From Methylophilus sp. (GTDB lineage: Bacteria > Pseudomonadota > Gammaproteobacteria > Burkholderiales > Methylophilaceae): a DNA stretch of 64,000 nt. The stretch lies in the NCBI GenBank assembly GCA_030696695.1, contig JAUYRP010000012.1, positions 41,560 to 105,559 on the forward strand, written 5' to 3'. The notes below the pieces were generated by a model that saw only the letters and a program-made list of their open reading frames with translations, was not told the origin of the DNA and searched no databases. This document shows positions 37,041 to 45,893 of the stretch, piece after piece (the first letter of the stretch is position 1; each line of letters begins with the position of its first letter). The position numbers were made by a program, and so were the translations under genes.

Positions 37041-37484
37041 ATGGCACTGAACATTACTAAAATGACGGATGACTACAGCACCTCTCCCCAAATCAATCCA
37101 AGTGATATGGCGGAAATTGCAAGTCTAGGTTTTAAAACCATCATCAATAACAGACCAGACCTAGAAGGTGGCGCAGAACAACCCACCAGCAGCGCAATTG
37201 CAGCGGCGGCCAAGGAGCATGGTTTGCAATATGTGTACATCCCTGTCGTACCAAATCAGATCCAAGCAGACCAAGTGGAAGCATTTAGCAAAGCATTGTC
37301 CACTACGCCTAAGCCGGTGCTAGGGTTTTGTAGAACAGGTAACCGCGCATCGCAAATGTTGACACGTGTAAACGCACAACAAAACAACCAAAACTCTAAC
37401 CCGCTACAAGCCATGTGCGCTTGGATGAAAAGTAAATGCCTGATAACAAGATTCGTGCGCTGGGTTAAAACCAAAAACGCTTAA
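37041..37484 (+). CDS. DUF442/TIGR01244-type sulfur transferase (Blh phosphatase-like domain)
   Basis: A 147-residue protein with a dual-specificity-phosphatase-like fold and active-site loop C97-R-T-G-N-R (VLGFCRTGNRAS). In Blh/BLH-type proteins this domain is fused to the persulfide-dioxygenase MBL domain; here the two are separate genes on either side of the shared promoter. The likely role is handling persulfide sulfur, but sulfur transfer versus phosphatase activity is not settled for the family. The C-terminal ~35 residues are Asn/Gln- and Lys-rich. It follows the ArsR gene by 19 bp, with AAGGA before the ATG. Confidence 0.85.
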   Translation: MALNITKMTDDYSTSPQINPSDMAEIASLGFKTIINNRPDLEGGAEQPTSSAIAAAAKEHGLQYVYIPVVPNQIQADQVEAFSKALSTTPKPVLGFCRTGNRASQMLTRVNAQQNNQNSNPLQAMCAWMKSKCLITRFVRWVKTKNA

Positions 37485-37517
37485 GCTTAACCCTACTTAT
37501 AAAAGTGAAACAATTAC

Positions 37518-38750
37518 ATGCAATCGCAAACACTCGTTTTTGATATCGTCATTGTTGGCGGTGGTTCAGCTGGTTGTGGTGTTGCCGCCAGTTTATTAAA
37601 ACGAAATACCAGCTTATCTATCGCCATCATTGAGCCTTCTACCCAGCACTACTACCAACCTGCATGGACGTTGGTTGGCGCGGGTGAATTTGAAGCAAGT
37701 GACACGGTGCGTGATATGGCGAATTGCATTCCCAAGGGCGCTACTTGGTTAAAAGCGGCAGTGACGGCATTTGACCCTGACAGCAATCAAGTCTCAACTG
37801 ACAGTTTAGGACAAGTCAGCTATCAACATCTCATCGTATGCCCAGGTTTAAGCTTGAATTGGGATGCAATCAAAGGTTTAAAAGAATCACTGGGCATGTA
37901 CGGCGTGACTTCAAACTATCGTTACGATTTAGCGCCTTACACTTGGCAATTAGTTAAAAAATTTAAATCTGGCACCGCAATTTTTACACAACCGCCCATG
38001 CCAATTAAATGCGCGGGAGCGCCACAAAAAGCGATGTATTTGTCTTGCTCACATTGGGAGCGTCATGGCTTACTGAATAGGATAAACGTAGATTTTCATA
38101 ATGCAGGTGGTGTGTTATTCGGTGTAAAAGAATATGTAGCGCCACTTATGGAATATGTAAATCGCTATGGTGCGCAACTTAATTTCAACAGCTCATTGAT
38201 TGAAGTAGACGGACCTAAAAAAACGGCAACATTTCAAATGAAAGATGCTGAAGGCAATATCAGTATACAAACTAAAAAGTTTGACATGCTGCATGTGGTG
38301 CCGCCACAGTCAGCACCTGCATTCATTAAAACCAGTCCTCTAGCCAATGCTGATGGCTGGGTTGAAGTTGATCAACATTCGCTTCAACATGTGCGTTATC
38401 CGAATATTTTTGGACTAGGTGATGCTACATCTACCCCCAACGCTAAAACATTGGCGGCCGTGCGTAAACAAGTGGTGATAGTGGCCGAAAATGTATTAGC
38501 TTTAAAAGCTGGTTTAGCATTACCGTCTCGCTATGATGGCTATGGTTCGTGCCCACTCACTGTGGAAAAAGGAAAAATCATTTTGGCCGAATTTGGTTAT
38601 GGCGGAAAATTGGTGCCCACATTTAATTGGGATTCCACCAAACCTAGATGGTCAGCATGGATACTCAAAAAACATATCCTCCCTTTTGTCTATTGGCGTT
38701 TAATGCTCAAAGGTCGCGAATGGTTAGCACGTTGCGGCGCTTGCGGTTAA
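37518..38750 (+). CDS. sqr: Sulfide:quinone oxidoreductase, type II (SQOR-like)
   Basis: Membrane-associated flavoprotein oxidising sulfide to a persulfide and reducing quinone. In 410 residues, the FAD-binding Rossmann motif IVIVGGGSAGCGVAASL is at about 10-26, the redox cysteine C165 lies in MPIKCAGAPQKAMYL, FGLGDATSTPNAKT binds FAD, and the second redox cysteine C355 lies in YGSCPLTVEKGKIILAEFGYGG. The last two motifs match the mitochondrial-type SQOR group rather than sulfur-globule-forming types. An amphipathic C-terminus (WILKKHILPFVYWRLMLKGREWLARC) would dock on the membrane. It is third in the ArsR-led operon. Confidence 0.94.
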   Translation: MQSQTLVFDIVIVGGGSAGCGVAASLLKRNTSLSIAIIEPSTQHYYQPAWTLVGAGEFEASDTVRDMANCIPKGATWLKAAVTAFDPDSNQVSTDSLGQVSYQHLIVCPGLSLNWDAIKGLKESLGMYGVTSNYRYDLAPYTWQLVKKFKSGTAIFTQPPMPIKCAGAPQKAMYLSCSHWERHGLLNRINVDFHNAGGVLFGVKEYVAPLMEYVNRYGAQLNFNSSLIEVDGPKKTATFQMKDAEGNISIQTKKFDMLHVVPPQSAPAFIKTSPLANADGWVEVDQHSLQHVRYPNIFGLGDATSTPNAKTLAAVRKQVVIVAENVLALKAGLALPSRYDGYGSCPLTVEKGKIILAEFGYGGKLVPTFNWDSTKPRWSAWILKKHILPFVYWRLMLKGREWLARCGACG

Positions 38751-38759
38751 GTTAAACGC

Positions 38760-39569
38760 ATGGATGACATTACCTTAATCAGTACGGGCTTAGGCTTAGT
38801 TGTTGGCCTAGTGCTTGCGCTCACTGGCGCTGGTGGCACCATATTAGCTATTCCATTACTGGTATTTAGCTTAGGCCTGTCAGTGCAAGAAGCCGCGCCT
38901 GTGGCGCTATTAGCGATTTTAGTCGCATCTTCTATCGGAGCATTGCAAGGATTAAGAAAAGGTATCGTACGTTATAAAGCGGCAATGCTCATTGCATTAT
39001 TAGGCGTACTTTGTGCACCAGTTGGTGTACTTTTAGCCCATTGGCTTCCAAGCGCCATGTTAAACGGCATATTTGCAGGGATTTTAATCGCGGTCGCTTT
39101 CCGCACTTGGAAACATGCGCACTTAATCGATGAAAGTAACAGCAACGCGCCACCACCTGCATGTGCAATCAACCCTGCCACCTCAACATTATTTTGGACG
39201 GCGCCATGTACAAGAAGCCTAATTGCCACCGGTGGATTGGCTGGACTACTGTCTGGATTATTAGGCGTTGGTGGTGGCTTCGTCGTCGTACCCAGCTTGC
39301 AGCGCGTCACCAACTTTACACAAGCCACTATTGTAGCCACTACATTAGCAGCGGTCGCACTCATTTCTATTAGCAGTCTGGCTGCTTATAGCGCTAAATC
39401 GAATATCGAATGGCAAATTGCGATTCCGTTTACGATAAGCACGACTTTAGTGATGTTAGCGCTGAACTCAGTACGCGACAAAATCCCTGTTGCCTTTAGC
39501 CAAAAGGGGTTTGCCTTACTTTGTTTCATCGCTGCAATCTCCCTAGCAGTCAACGCAGTACAGGTTTAA
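38760..39569 (+). CDS. TauE/SafE-family anion exporter
   Basis: A 269-residue polytopic membrane protein with two related halves, each opening with the family's glycine-rich helix: VGLVLALTGAGGTILAIPLLVFSLGL and GLLSGLLGVGGGFVVVPSLQ. About eight helices are predicted by eye. TauE/SafE members export sulfite, sulfoacetate or other anions. Position 10 bp after the SQR gene makes sulfite export or sulfur-species transport the best guess. It is the last gene of the sulfide operon; no clear terminator follows before the pyruvate dehydrogenase leader. Confidence 0.88.
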   Translation: MDDITLISTGLGLVVGLVLALTGAGGTILAIPLLVFSLGLSVQEAAPVALLAILVASSIGALQGLRKGIVRYKAAMLIALLGVLCAPVGVLLAHWLPSAMLNGIFAGILIAVAFRTWKHAHLIDESNSNAPPPACAINPATSTLFWTAPCTRSLIATGGLAGLLSGLLGVGGGFVVVPSLQRVTNFTQATIVATTLAAVALISISSLAAYSAKSNIEWQIAIPFTISTTLVMLALNSVRDKIPVAFSQKGFALLCFIAAISLAVNAVQV

Positions 39570-40048
39570 TCCTACTCGCTTATCGATTTAATCGATTACA
39601 CATCACCTTCAACTGTTTACATCTGGATATATTGAGTTGATATCTGTGCTGTATCCTCAATGATTCTACGCGCTACTGATGCACGCGAGCTTAGTAGTAA
39701 CAAATTGTAAATATAGCGCATCATTTTTCGAACGCTCACCTACACGATTTAGTTAACTATTCAGAAGATAGTGATTTTTCATTACATATTTATGAATTTT
39801 GCAACAATTTAGCGACATTTCTCATTTTAATGCTCATATAGATTATCTGTAAAAACACTAGCAGAACTAAATTTCAACCATGCTTAAGTCACTGTTTTAA
39901 CTTGACCAAATGGCATAAAAAAGACACACTTATGCTTAAGAACAACCCTACTCACGTTGAGTTGCTGCACGCTTTAAATTCACTGTATAGGCAGCAACCA
40001 CGCTCTTGTTATTGACGCGCACAATTGCGCGATGGAGAAATCTCACGC
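39570..40048 (+). other. 479-bp leader/promoter region of the pyruvate dehydrogenase operon
   Basis: No gene is evident. The region is AT-rich, with three dyads: ATCGATTTAATCGAT at 39582-39596; GTTGCTGC / GCAGCAAC at 39961-39968 and 39991-39998 (perfect 8-bp stem, 22-nt loop); and CGCGCA-caat-TGCGCG at 40016-40031. The last sits 2 bp before the GGAG of aceE, so it could influence ribosome access. A TTGACC hexamer occurs at 39902 but has no well-spaced -10. Any promoter is therefore tentative. Confidence 0.5.
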
Positions 40049-42718
40049 ATGGCAACAAACCCGAGTAACAACCTACAAGAAACAGACCCGTTAGAAACTC
40101 AAGAATGGTTAGATGCTTTAACTTCCGTCATTGAAACAGAAGGCACAGAACGTGCGCACTTTTTACTTGAGGCGATGATTGATAAAGCGCGTCGTTCTGG
40201 CAGCAATCTGCCATATAGCGCCACTACAGCCTATGTAAATACTATACCAACACACTTACAGGCTAAATTGCCTGGCGATCCAGAAATGGAACGTCGCGTG
40301 CGTGCACTGGTGCGCTGGAACGCCATCATGACCGTATTGCGCGCCAACGAAAAATCCCCTGGCGTGGGTGGACACATTGCTAGCTTCCAATCAGCAGCCA
40401 CACTGTATGACACAGGCTTTAATTATTTCTTCCGTGCGCCCAACGAGAATTTTGGCGGTGACTGTATTTACTTCCAAGGCCACTCCTCACCTGGTGTGTA
40501 TGCACGTGCGTTTTTAGAGGGCCGCTTTACCGAAGAACAAATGGATAACTTCCGCCAGGAAACAGGTGGCAACGGCTTATCTAGCTATCCGCACCCTTGG
40601 TTGATGCCTGACTTCTGGCAATTTCCTACAGTTTCCATGGGTTTAGGCCCATTGGCAGGGATTTATCAAGCACGATTCTTAAAATATATACACGACCGCG
40701 GCATCGCTGATACCAGTGACCGTAAAGTATGGGTATTCTGTGGCGATGGTGAAATGGATGAGCCTGAGTCACAAGGCGCAATTTCATTGGCCTCACGCGA
40801 AAAGCTAGACAATCTGATTTTTGTGATTAACTGTAACTTACAACGTTTAGATGGTCCAGTACGTGGCAACGGCAAAATCATTCAGGAGCTGGAATCTAAT
40901 TTCCGTGGCTCAGGCTGGAATGTGCTCAAAGTGGTATGGGGTTCTTATTGGGATCCGCTCTTAGCCATGGACAAAGATGGCTTACTCAAAAAACGCATGG
41001 AAGAATGTGTGGATGGTGAGTATCAAAACTTTAAAGCCAAAGGGGGCGCATACACGCGCGAGCATTTCTTTGGTAAGTATCCTGAACTGAAAGAAATGGT
41101 CGCTGCCATGTCTGATCAAGACATTTGGCGCCTAAATCGTGGTGGTCATGACCCGCATAAAGTGTTTGCTGCTTATCAAGCGGCAGTCAATCATAAAGGC
41201 CAGCCAACCGTCATATTAGCCAAAACCGTTAAAGGCTACGGTATGGGCCTTGCAGGTGAAGGTCAAAACACAACGCACCAGCAAAAGAGTATGGATATTG
41301 AGTCATTGAAAAAATTCCGTGACCGATTTGATCTACCACTCACTGACGAGCAAGTCGAAAACTTATCTTTCTACAAACCAGCTGACGATAGCCCAGAAAT
41401 GAAATACATGGCCGAGCGCCGTGCTGCGATGGGTGGTTTTGTGCCACAACGCCGTCGCAAAGGGAATGAACTCACTGTGCCAGAGCTTTCTGCATTTGAG
41501 AATATGCTGGGCGCGACGGGCGATCGTGAAATCTCCACCACCATGGCGTTTGTCCGCATCTTATCTACTTTAGTGCGCGACAAACAAATTGGTAAGTATG
41601 TGGTACCCATCGTGCCAGATGAAGCACGTACCTTTGGTATGGAAGGTATGTTCCGTCAATTAGGTATCTACTCTTCTGTTGGTCAATTATACGAACCGCA
41701 AGATTCCGACCAGGTGATGTATTACAAAGAGTCTAAAGACGGTCAGATTTTAGAAGAAGGTATTAACGAAGCTGGCTCCTTTGCTAGCTGGTTAGCCGCC
41801 GCGACGTCGTATAGCGTCACCGGCACGCAAATGATTCCGTTTTATATTTACTACTCCATGTTTGGTTTCCAACGTATTGGCGACTTTGCCTGGGCCGCAG
41901 GCGATAGCCGCGCGCGTGGTTTCTTATTAGGCGCCACTGCTGGCCGCACCACGCTTAACGGCGAAGGTTTACAACATGAGGATGGCCATAGCCATTTGAT
42001 GTCAGCCACCATTCCTAACTGTGTTTCATACGACCCAACGTTTGCGTATGAGTTGGCGGTGATTATTCAAGAAGGCTTGCGCCGTATGGTACAAAATCAA
42101 GAAGATGTGTACTACTACATCACCTTGATGAACGAAAACTATAGCCATCCAGCTATGCCAGAAGGTAGCGCAGAAGGCATCCTCAAAGGTATGTACAACT
42201 TCAGCAAAAACAAAGCCAAAGGTCCAAAAGTACAACTGATGGGTTCAGGCGTGATTTTGCGTGAAGTAATTGCGGCCGGTGAGCTACTCGAAAAAGACTG
42301 GGGCGTTTCAGCAGACGTTTGGAGTGTGACCAGCTTTACAGAATTACGTCGCGAGGGGATTGATGCTGAACGTCATAACTTATTGAATCCTGAAGCAAAA
42401 CCAAGACTCAGCTACGTTGCGCAATCTCTTGCCAAAGCAGAAGGGCCAGTGATTGCTTCAACCGACTACATGCGTTCGTTTGCTGATCAAATCCGTAACT
42501 TTGTACCTAACCGTTTTGTTACATTAGGTACCGACGGTTATGGCCGCTCAGACTCACGTGAAGCTTTACGTGATTTCTTTGAGGTAGATCGTTACCACGT
42601 GGTATTGGCAGCATTAAAAGCACTCGCTGACGATGGCAAATTACCCGCTGCCAAAGCGACTGAAGCTATCAAAAAATATAAGATTAATGTGAATCGCCCT
42701 AACCCAACCACAATTTAA
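40049..42718 (+). CDS. aceE: Pyruvate dehydrogenase E1 component (homodimeric)
   Basis: Thiamine-diphosphate enzyme decarboxylating pyruvate and reductively acetylating the E2 lipoyl group. I start at the ATG at 40049 (MATNPSNNLQETDPLETQEW), with GGAGA upstream, giving 889 residues (E. coli 887). Motifs: the ThDP-binding WVFCGDGEMDEPES...NCNLQRLDGPVRGNGK (about 225-275), ILAKTVKGYGMG, and the C-terminal transketolase-like domain with VTSFTELRREG and FVTLGTDGYGRSD. It is first of four co-directional genes. Confidence 0.97.
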   Translation: MATNPSNNLQETDPLETQEWLDALTSVIETEGTERAHFLLEAMIDKARRSGSNLPYSATTAYVNTIPTHLQAKLPGDPEMERRVRALVRWNAIMTVLRANEKSPGVGGHIASFQSAATLYDTGFNYFFRAPNENFGGDCIYFQGHSSPGVYARAFLEGRFTEEQMDNFRQETGGNGLSSYPHPWLMPDFWQFPTVSMGLGPLAGIYQARFLKYIHDRGIADTSDRKVWVFCGDGEMDEPESQGAISLASREKLDNLIFVINCNLQRLDGPVRGNGKIIQELESNFRGSGWNVLKVVWGSYWDPLLAMDKDGLLKKRMEECVDGEYQNFKAKGGAYTREHFFGKYPELKEMVAAMSDQDIWRLNRGGHDPHKVFAAYQAAVNHKGQPTVILAKTVKGYGMGLAGEGQNTTHQQKSMDIESLKKFRDRFDLPLTDEQVENLSFYKPADDSPEMKYMAERRAAMGGFVPQRRRKGNELTVPELSAFENMLGATGDREISTTMAFVRILSTLVRDKQIGKYVVPIVPDEARTFGMEGMFRQLGIYSSVGQLYEPQDSDQVMYYKESKDGQILEEGINEAGSFASWLAAATSYSVTGTQMIPFYIYYSMFGFQRIGDFAWAAGDSRARGFLLGATAGRTTLNGEGLQHEDGHSHLMSATIPNCVSYDPTFAYELAVIIQEGLRRMVQNQEDVYYYITLMNENYSHPAMPEGSAEGILKGMYNFSKNKAKGPKVQLMGSGVILREVIAAGELLEKDWGVSADVWSVTSFTELRREGIDAERHNLLNPEAKPRLSYVAQSLAKAEGPVIASTDYMRSFADQIRNFVPNRFVTLGTDGYGRSDSREALRDFFEVDRYHVVLAALKALADDGKLPAAKATEAIKKYKINVNRPNPTTI

Positions 42719-42767
42719 CAAATAGGCGAATTAAACAAATTGGGTTTATTGAGGAAATCAAACTAAC

Positions 42768-44105
42768 ATGGCAATTAAAGAAGTTTTTGTTCCTGACATT
42801 GGCAATTTTGAAAGTGTTGATGTCATTGAGGTGCTCGTCAAGCCGGGGGATACTATTGCAAAAGAGGATTCTCTAATTACAGTTGAATCCGACAAAGCAT
42901 CCATGGACATCCCGTCCTCACTTGCTGGTGTTGTTAAAGAAGTCAACATCAAAGTGGGTGATAAAACCAAACAAGGTGCACTCATTCTTACAGTAGACAC
43001 CTCTGCAGAAGCGCCGCCGGCTGAAAAAACTGCCGCGCAGCCAACTGCAACACCTGTAGTGTCCACAGTCAAAGTAGATGAGAAACCTGTTGCGATCCCG
43101 CAACCCAGTCACCCAGTGGCAGAGCCACCTGCAGTGATTCAACCCAAAGCTACACCTAACCCTGTAGCGGAATCCACAGTTGGCGTGTCTGGAAAACTGG
43201 CGCATGCCAGCCCATCTGTGCGTAAATTTGCGCGCGAATTGGGTGTTAATTTAGCCTTAGTCAAAGCTTCTGGACCGAAAAACCGTATTTTACAAAGCGA
43301 CGTACAAGCTTTTGTGAAAGGCGAATTGGCTAAACCACGCACTGAAACCATGGGTGGTGGCTTATCTACACTCCCAATGCCAGTGATTGATTTCAGCCAG
43401 TTTGGTGATGTAGAAACCAAGCCTCTATCACGCATTAAAAAACTGTCTGGTGCGAATTTACATCGCAACTGGGTTACCGCACCGCATGTCACGCAATTTG
43501 ATGAAGCCGATATAACCGATTTGGAAGACTTCCGTAAATCCATGTTGGCCGATGCCGAAAAACGCGGTGTAAAACTGACATTGCTCGCCTTCTTAATGAA
43601 AGCGGTTGTGAACGCATTGCGCACATACCCTAACTTCAACGCTTCGCTCTCACCAGAAGGCGATAGCCTGATTTTGAAACAGTACTACCACGTGGGCTTT
43701 GCCTGTGACACGCCTGATGGCTTGGTGGTACCAGTGGTGCGTAACGTCAACCAAAAAGATGTAATGGATATTGCACGCGACTTAGCTGAGCTCTCAGCCA
43801 AAGCGCGTGAGCGCAAACTGAAGGTGGAAGAAATGCAAGGCGGTTGCTTTACCATTTCTAGCTTGGGCGGTATTGGCGGCACGATGTTCACGCCTATTAT
43901 CAACTGCCCAGAAGTAGCTATTTTAGGTGTTTCACGCGCTTCTATGCAGCCAGTGTATAACGCTGAGATCAAAGGCTTTGAACCACGTCTAGTCATGCCA
44001 CTATCATTGTCTTACGATCACCGCGTGATTGACGGTGCCGATGGCGCTCGCTTTACTAGCCACTTACGTATGATGTTAAGCGACGTTCGCCGTCTCTTGC
44101 TCTAA
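42768..44105 (+). CDS. aceF: Dihydrolipoyllysine acetyltransferase (E2 of PDH) with one lipoyl domain
   Basis: Core acyltransferase of the pyruvate dehydrogenase complex. The lipoyl domain (residues 3-75) has the lipoylated lysine in VESDKASMDIPSS. An Ala/Pro/Val-rich linker leads to the E1/E3-binding domain (about 144-180: ASPSVRKFARELGVNLALVKASGPKNRI), then the catalytic domain ending LSLSYDHRVIDGADGARF with the active His and Asp. 445 residues with a single lipoyl domain is short compared with E. coli (three). The lipoyl domain is nearly identical to that on the following lpdA product. Spacing to aceE is 49 bp, and GAGG precedes the ATG. Confidence 0.97.
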   Translation: MAIKEVFVPDIGNFESVDVIEVLVKPGDTIAKEDSLITVESDKASMDIPSSLAGVVKEVNIKVGDKTKQGALILTVDTSAEAPPAEKTAAQPTATPVVSTVKVDEKPVAIPQPSHPVAEPPAVIQPKATPNPVAESTVGVSGKLAHASPSVRKFARELGVNLALVKASGPKNRILQSDVQAFVKGELAKPRTETMGGGLSTLPMPVIDFSQFGDVETKPLSRIKKLSGANLHRNWVTAPHVTQFDEADITDLEDFRKSMLADAEKRGVKLTLLAFLMKAVVNALRTYPNFNASLSPEGDSLILKQYYHVGFACDTPDGLVVPVVRNVNQKDVMDIARDLAELSAKARERKLKVEEMQGGCFTISSLGGIGGTMFTPIINCPEVAILGVSRASMQPVYNAEIKGFEPRLVMPLSLSYDHRVIDGADGARFTSHLRMMLSDVRRLLL

Positions 44106-44116
44106 CAGGAATTTTC

Positions 44117-45877
44117 ATGAGTCATTTAGTTGAAGTATTCGTGCCAGATATTGGCAATTTTGATAGCGTGGACGTGATTGAAGTGCACGTCAAAGCAGGC
44201 GACACCATCGCCAAAGAAGATTCTCTGATTACAGTAGAATCTGATAAAGCCTCAATGGATATTCCATCTTCCCATGCCGGCACTGTGAAAGAAGTCAAAA
44301 TAAAAGTTGGCGATAAAGTGGCCAAAGGCACATTGATTTTAATGGTAGAAGCACAGGCCGACACAAGCGCACCTGCAGCACCTAAACAAGAAGCACCCGC
44401 TGCAACGGCTGCGCCTGCACCAGTCGCGGCACCTACTCCTGCAATGGCAACAGGCAATAACGATATCACATGCCAAGTGGTCGTATTAGGCTCCGGCCCG
44501 GGGGGCTATACCGCTGCATTCCGTGCAGCCGATCTTGGCTTAAAAGTTGTGTTGATTGAGCGCTATTCAACCTTGGGTGGCGTCTGTTTAAACGTTGGCT
44601 GTATTCCATCCAAAGCGCTGTTACATACGGCTAAAGTCATTACTGAAGCAGAAGAAACAGCGCATCATGGCGTCAGTTTTGGTCAAGCAAAAATCGACCT
44701 TGATCAGTTACGCAATTGGAAATCAAACGATGTCGTGGGTAAACTTACTGGCGGCCTCTCAGCCATGGCCAAACAACGTGGCGTGACGGTAGTGGAAGGC
44801 GTTGGCAAATTCACCAGCCCCAATCAAGTTGTTGTGACAGCTGCCGATGGTAAAGTCACCACGATTGGCTTTGAGAACGCCATTATCGCTGCAGGTTCAC
44901 AAGCCACTAAATTCCCAGGCGCACCAGAAGATGACCGCATCATGGATTCAACGGGTGCGCTAGCGCTTGCGGATATCCCTAAACGCTTGCTCGTGATTGG
45001 TGGCGGTATTATCGGCTTAGAAATGGGTACAGTCTATGATGCACTTGGCTCAAAAGTGAGCGTGGTGGAATTTATGGATGGGCTGATTACTGGTTGCGAC
45101 CGTGACTTGGTCCGCCCCCTGCAAAAGCGCATGGAAAAACGCTTTGAAAGCATCATGCTGTCTACTAAAGTGTCTAAAATCGAGGCTAAAAAAGACGGCA
45201 TACATGTTAGCTTTGAAGGTGAAGATGCTCCTAAAGAGCCGCAAATCTATGACCGTGTGCTGGTCTCGATTGGTCGCCGCCCGAATGGCAAACTAATTGG
45301 TGCCGAAAACGCGGGTGTGACGGTGGATGATCGCGGATTTATCGCAGTAGACAAACAAATGCGTACCAATGTACCGCATATCTTTGCCATTGGTGACATT
45401 GTCGGCCAGCCTATGTTGGCGCATAAAGCCACGCATGAAGGCAAAGTGGCAGCTGAAGTGATTGCTGGATATAAAACAGAATTCGTGGCCTCTGTCATTC
45501 CTTCCGTAGCCTATACAGATCCAGAAATTGCATGGGTCGGCATGACGGAAACTGAAGCGAAAGCAAAAGGCATCGAGATTGAAAAAGCCAGCTTCCCTTG
45601 GGCAGCCAGTGGTCGCGCAATCTCCGTGGCACGCACTGAAGGGTCGACGAAGCTAATTTTTGACAAAGATACACATCGCTTGATTGGCGCAGGTATTGTG
45701 GGCGTGAATGCCGGTGAATTGTTAGCCGAAGCTGTATTAGCGATTGAAATGGGCGCCGATGCGCATGACCTAGGGTTAACTATTCATGCACACCCTACGC
45801 TTTCTGAAACTATCTGCTTTGCAGCAGAAGTGAAAGAAGGCACCATTACTGATATGTTGCCGCCTAAAAAGCGTTGA
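44117..45877 (+). CDS. lpdA: Dihydrolipoamide dehydrogenase (E3) with N-terminal lipoyl domain
   Basis: Flavoprotein reoxidising dihydrolipoyl groups with NAD+. The 586 residues include an extra lipoyl domain (3-76, VESDKASMDIPSS), an Ala/Pro linker (about 80-112), then the E3 body: FAD motif VVLGSGPGGYTAAFRAADLG, redox disulfide GGVCLNVGCIPSKALLH, NAD motif LLVIGGGIIGLEMGTVYDALGS, and the C-terminal catalytic His-Glu in HAHPTLSET. Lipoyl-bearing E3 proteins are known in betaproteobacteria and other groups. It starts 11 bp after aceF, so the genes share a transcript. Confidence 0.97.
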   Translation: MSHLVEVFVPDIGNFDSVDVIEVHVKAGDTIAKEDSLITVESDKASMDIPSSHAGTVKEVKIKVGDKVAKGTLILMVEAQADTSAPAAPKQEAPAATAAPAPVAAPTPAMATGNNDITCQVVVLGSGPGGYTAAFRAADLGLKVVLIERYSTLGGVCLNVGCIPSKALLHTAKVITEAEETAHHGVSFGQAKIDLDQLRNWKSNDVVGKLTGGLSAMAKQRGVTVVEGVGKFTSPNQVVVTAADGKVTTIGFENAIIAAGSQATKFPGAPEDDRIMDSTGALALADIPKRLLVIGGGIIGLEMGTVYDALGSKVSVVEFMDGLITGCDRDLVRPLQKRMEKRFESIMLSTKVSKIEAKKDGIHVSFEGEDAPKEPQIYDRVLVSIGRRPNGKLIGAENAGVTVDDRGFIAVDKQMRTNVPHIFAIGDIVGQPMLAHKATHEGKVAAEVIAGYKTEFVASVIPSVAYTDPEIAWVGMTETEAKAKGIEIEKASFPWAASGRAISVARTEGSTKLIFDKDTHRLIGAGIVGVNAGELLAEAVLAIEMGADAHDLGLTIHAHPTLSETICFAAEVKEGTITDMLPPKKR

Positions 45878-45893
45878 TTGTCTAACTTAACCC

